A stretch of 13,517 nucleotides of DNA, taken from Paracoccaceae bacterium. Its GTDB lineage: Bacteria > Pseudomonadota > Alphaproteobacteria > Rhodobacterales > Rhodobacteraceae. Below the pieces are notes generated by a model. The model did no database searches, had not been told where the DNA came from, and saw nothing but the letters and a program-made list of their open reading frames with translations. Of this stretch, positions 12,484 to 13,517 are shown piece by piece (positions within the stretch are counted from its first letter, which is position 1; every line of letters starts with the position of its first letter). The stretch covers positions 1-13,517 of the forward strand of contig DQCI01000027.1 of the NCBI GenBank assembly GCA_003545125.1, written 5' to 3'. Both the position numbers and the translations under genes were made by a program.

Positions 12484-13517
12484 ATGGCGAAGCAGAAAAA
12501 ACAGCCCCGTCCCAAGGCGGAGACGCCGAAGGGGTTTCGCGACTATTTCGGCGCGGAGGTCGACGAGCGCAAAGCGATGCTCGACAAGATCGCGGGCGTC
12601 TACCGGACTTACGGGTTCGACGCGCTCGATACGTCGGGGATCGAAACCTTGGAGGCGCTCGGCAAGTACCTGCCGGATGTCGACCGGCCGCACGCGGGCG
12701 TTTTTGCCTGGCAGGAGGACGAGGACGCCGACAAGGCCGACGGCAAGCGCAACGACTGGCTGGCCCTGCGCTACGACCTCACCGCGCCTTTGGCCCGGGT
12801 CTACGCTCAGTTTCGCAACGATCTGCCGACGCCCTACCGCCGCTATGCGATGGGCCCGGTCTGGCGCAACGAAAAGCCCGGCCCGGGACGCTACCGCCAG
12901 TTCTACCAATGCGACGCCGACACCGTGGGCTCGGGTTCGATGGCGGCCGATGCCGAGATCTGCGCCATGCTCGCCGACACCCTGGAAGTGGTCGGCATCC
13001 CGCGCGGCGACTACCTCGTGCGGGTCAACAACCGCAAGGTTCTCAACGGGGTTTTGGAGATGATGGGCGTCGCCGAAGGCGAGACCCGCGAAGCGGTGCT
13101 GCGCACCATCGACAAGTTCGACAAGGTCGGCGAAGCGGGCGTGCGCGAGCTTCTGGGCGAAGGCCGGCTCGACGCCTCGGGGGCCTATATCGACGGTGTC
13201 GGGCTCGCGCCGGAGGCCGCCGAGCCGGTGGTGGCGTTCCTCACCTCGAAAGGGGCGGACAATTCCGCGACCTTGGCCAACCTGCGCGCCGCCGTGGCCG
13301 ACAGCGCCATCGGCGCCGAGGGCGTGGCCGAGCTCGTACAGATCGCGGACCTGCTGGCAGCACAAGGCTACGGTCCCGACCGGATTGTCATCGACCCCTC
13401 TGTCGTGCGCGGCTTGGGCTACTATACCGGCCCGGTGTTCGAGGCCGAGCTGACCTTCGAGATCGCGGATGAAAAAGGCCGCCCGCGTCAATTCGGTAGC
13501 GTGGCCGGTGGCGGGCG
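12484..13517 (+). CDS. hisS: Histidyl-tRNA synthetase (3' end outside window)
   Basis: The first 344 codons of a class II aminoacyl-tRNA synthetase that charges tRNA-His. The Lys-rich leader [17 protein letters not shown] is followed by FRDYF of motif 1. Substrate-site motifs follow: [13 protein letters not shown] (94-106), motif 2 as [19 protein letters not shown] (124-142) with the invariant Arg, and the histidine-specific HisA motif [12 protein letters not shown] (309-320). Motif 3 and the anticodon-binding domain lie beyond the window. AAGG eight bases upstream supports the ATG at 12484. Motif 2 and the HisA motif differ from the Escherichia coli forms (RHERPQKGRYRQFHQ and RGLDYY), in the style of the divergent alphaproteobacterial enzymes. 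The gene has no stop in the window. Confidence 0.96.
   Translation, partial: MAKQKKQPRPKAETPKGFRDYFGAEVDERKAMLDKIAGVYRTYGFDALDTSGIETLEALGKYLPDVDRPHAGVFAWQEDEDADKADGKRNDWLALRYDLTAPLARVYAQFRNDLPTPYRRYAMGPVWRNEKPGPGRYRQFYQCDADTVGSGSMAADAEICAMLADTLEVVGIPRGDYLVRVNNRKVLNGVLEMMGVAEGETREAVLRTIDKFDKVGEAGVRELLGEGRLDASGAYIDGVGLAPEAAEPVVAFLTSKGADNSATLANLRAAVADSAIGAEGVAELVQIADLLAAQGYGPDRIVIDPSVVRGLGYYTGPVFEAELTFEIADEKGRPRQFGSVAGGG

Overview
The window is a GC-rich bacterial chromosome segment with ordinary housekeeping content. It most likely comes from an alphaproteobacterium of the Rhodobacteraceae/Roseobacter type. This is inferred from the GC-rich codon use, the style of the HisS sequence ([29 protein letters not shown]), the SlyX tail ending PLADQRPPHW, and the neighbourhood of a TIGR00282 phosphodiesterase, 5-formyl-THF cyclo-ligase and mgtE. 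I see no phage genes, transposase, CRISPR array, rRNA or convincing tRNA.

Layout, left to right. Positions 1-26 (-) hold the first eight codons of yebC. A TfoX N-terminal-domain protein (102-443, -) and an Lrp/AsnC regulator (579-1028, -) follow, separated by two adjacent perfect palindromes. The Lrp gene is divergent from a LysE-family exporter (1105-1704, +), which suggests a local regulator/exporter pair. Next comes an SLC13-type permease with two central RCK_C domains (1746-3527, +). It converges, across three regularly spaced hairpins, on a leftward cluster: a second SLC13/RCK_C permease (4858-6636), a one-nucleotide gap, an M50B-like membrane metallopeptidase (4191-4856), and an unrecognised 171-aa protein (3608-4123).

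Further right, also leftward, mgtE (8550-9935) overlaps a GTG-started 5-formyl-THF cyclo-ligase (7996-8553) by GTGA. Then come about 390 bases without a recognised gene, and a YmdB-like phosphodiesterase (6791-7603). The 390-base gap contains the most interesting object here: a long rod of nested inverted repeats on the minus strand (about 7821-7955) that reads like a structured RNA. It could be 6S RNA, because ssrS sits next to the cyclo-ligase gene in many proteobacteria. The same gap holds a 15-bp dyad and a possible 50-codon ORF whose stop overlaps the start of the phosphodiesterase gene.

Rightward genes resume with guanine deaminase (10066-11379) and a class I SAM methyltransferase (11516-12181). 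Between them lies an array of five 11-bp units, mostly 9-bp dyads. slyX (12194-12400, -) and the truncated hisS (12484 to the window end, +) diverge at the right edge.

I do not see an obviously new multi-gene system. The candidates for new biology are non-coding or organisational: the structured RNA, the phased palindrome clusters, the 11-bp dyad array, and the coupling of a permease to a membrane protease.
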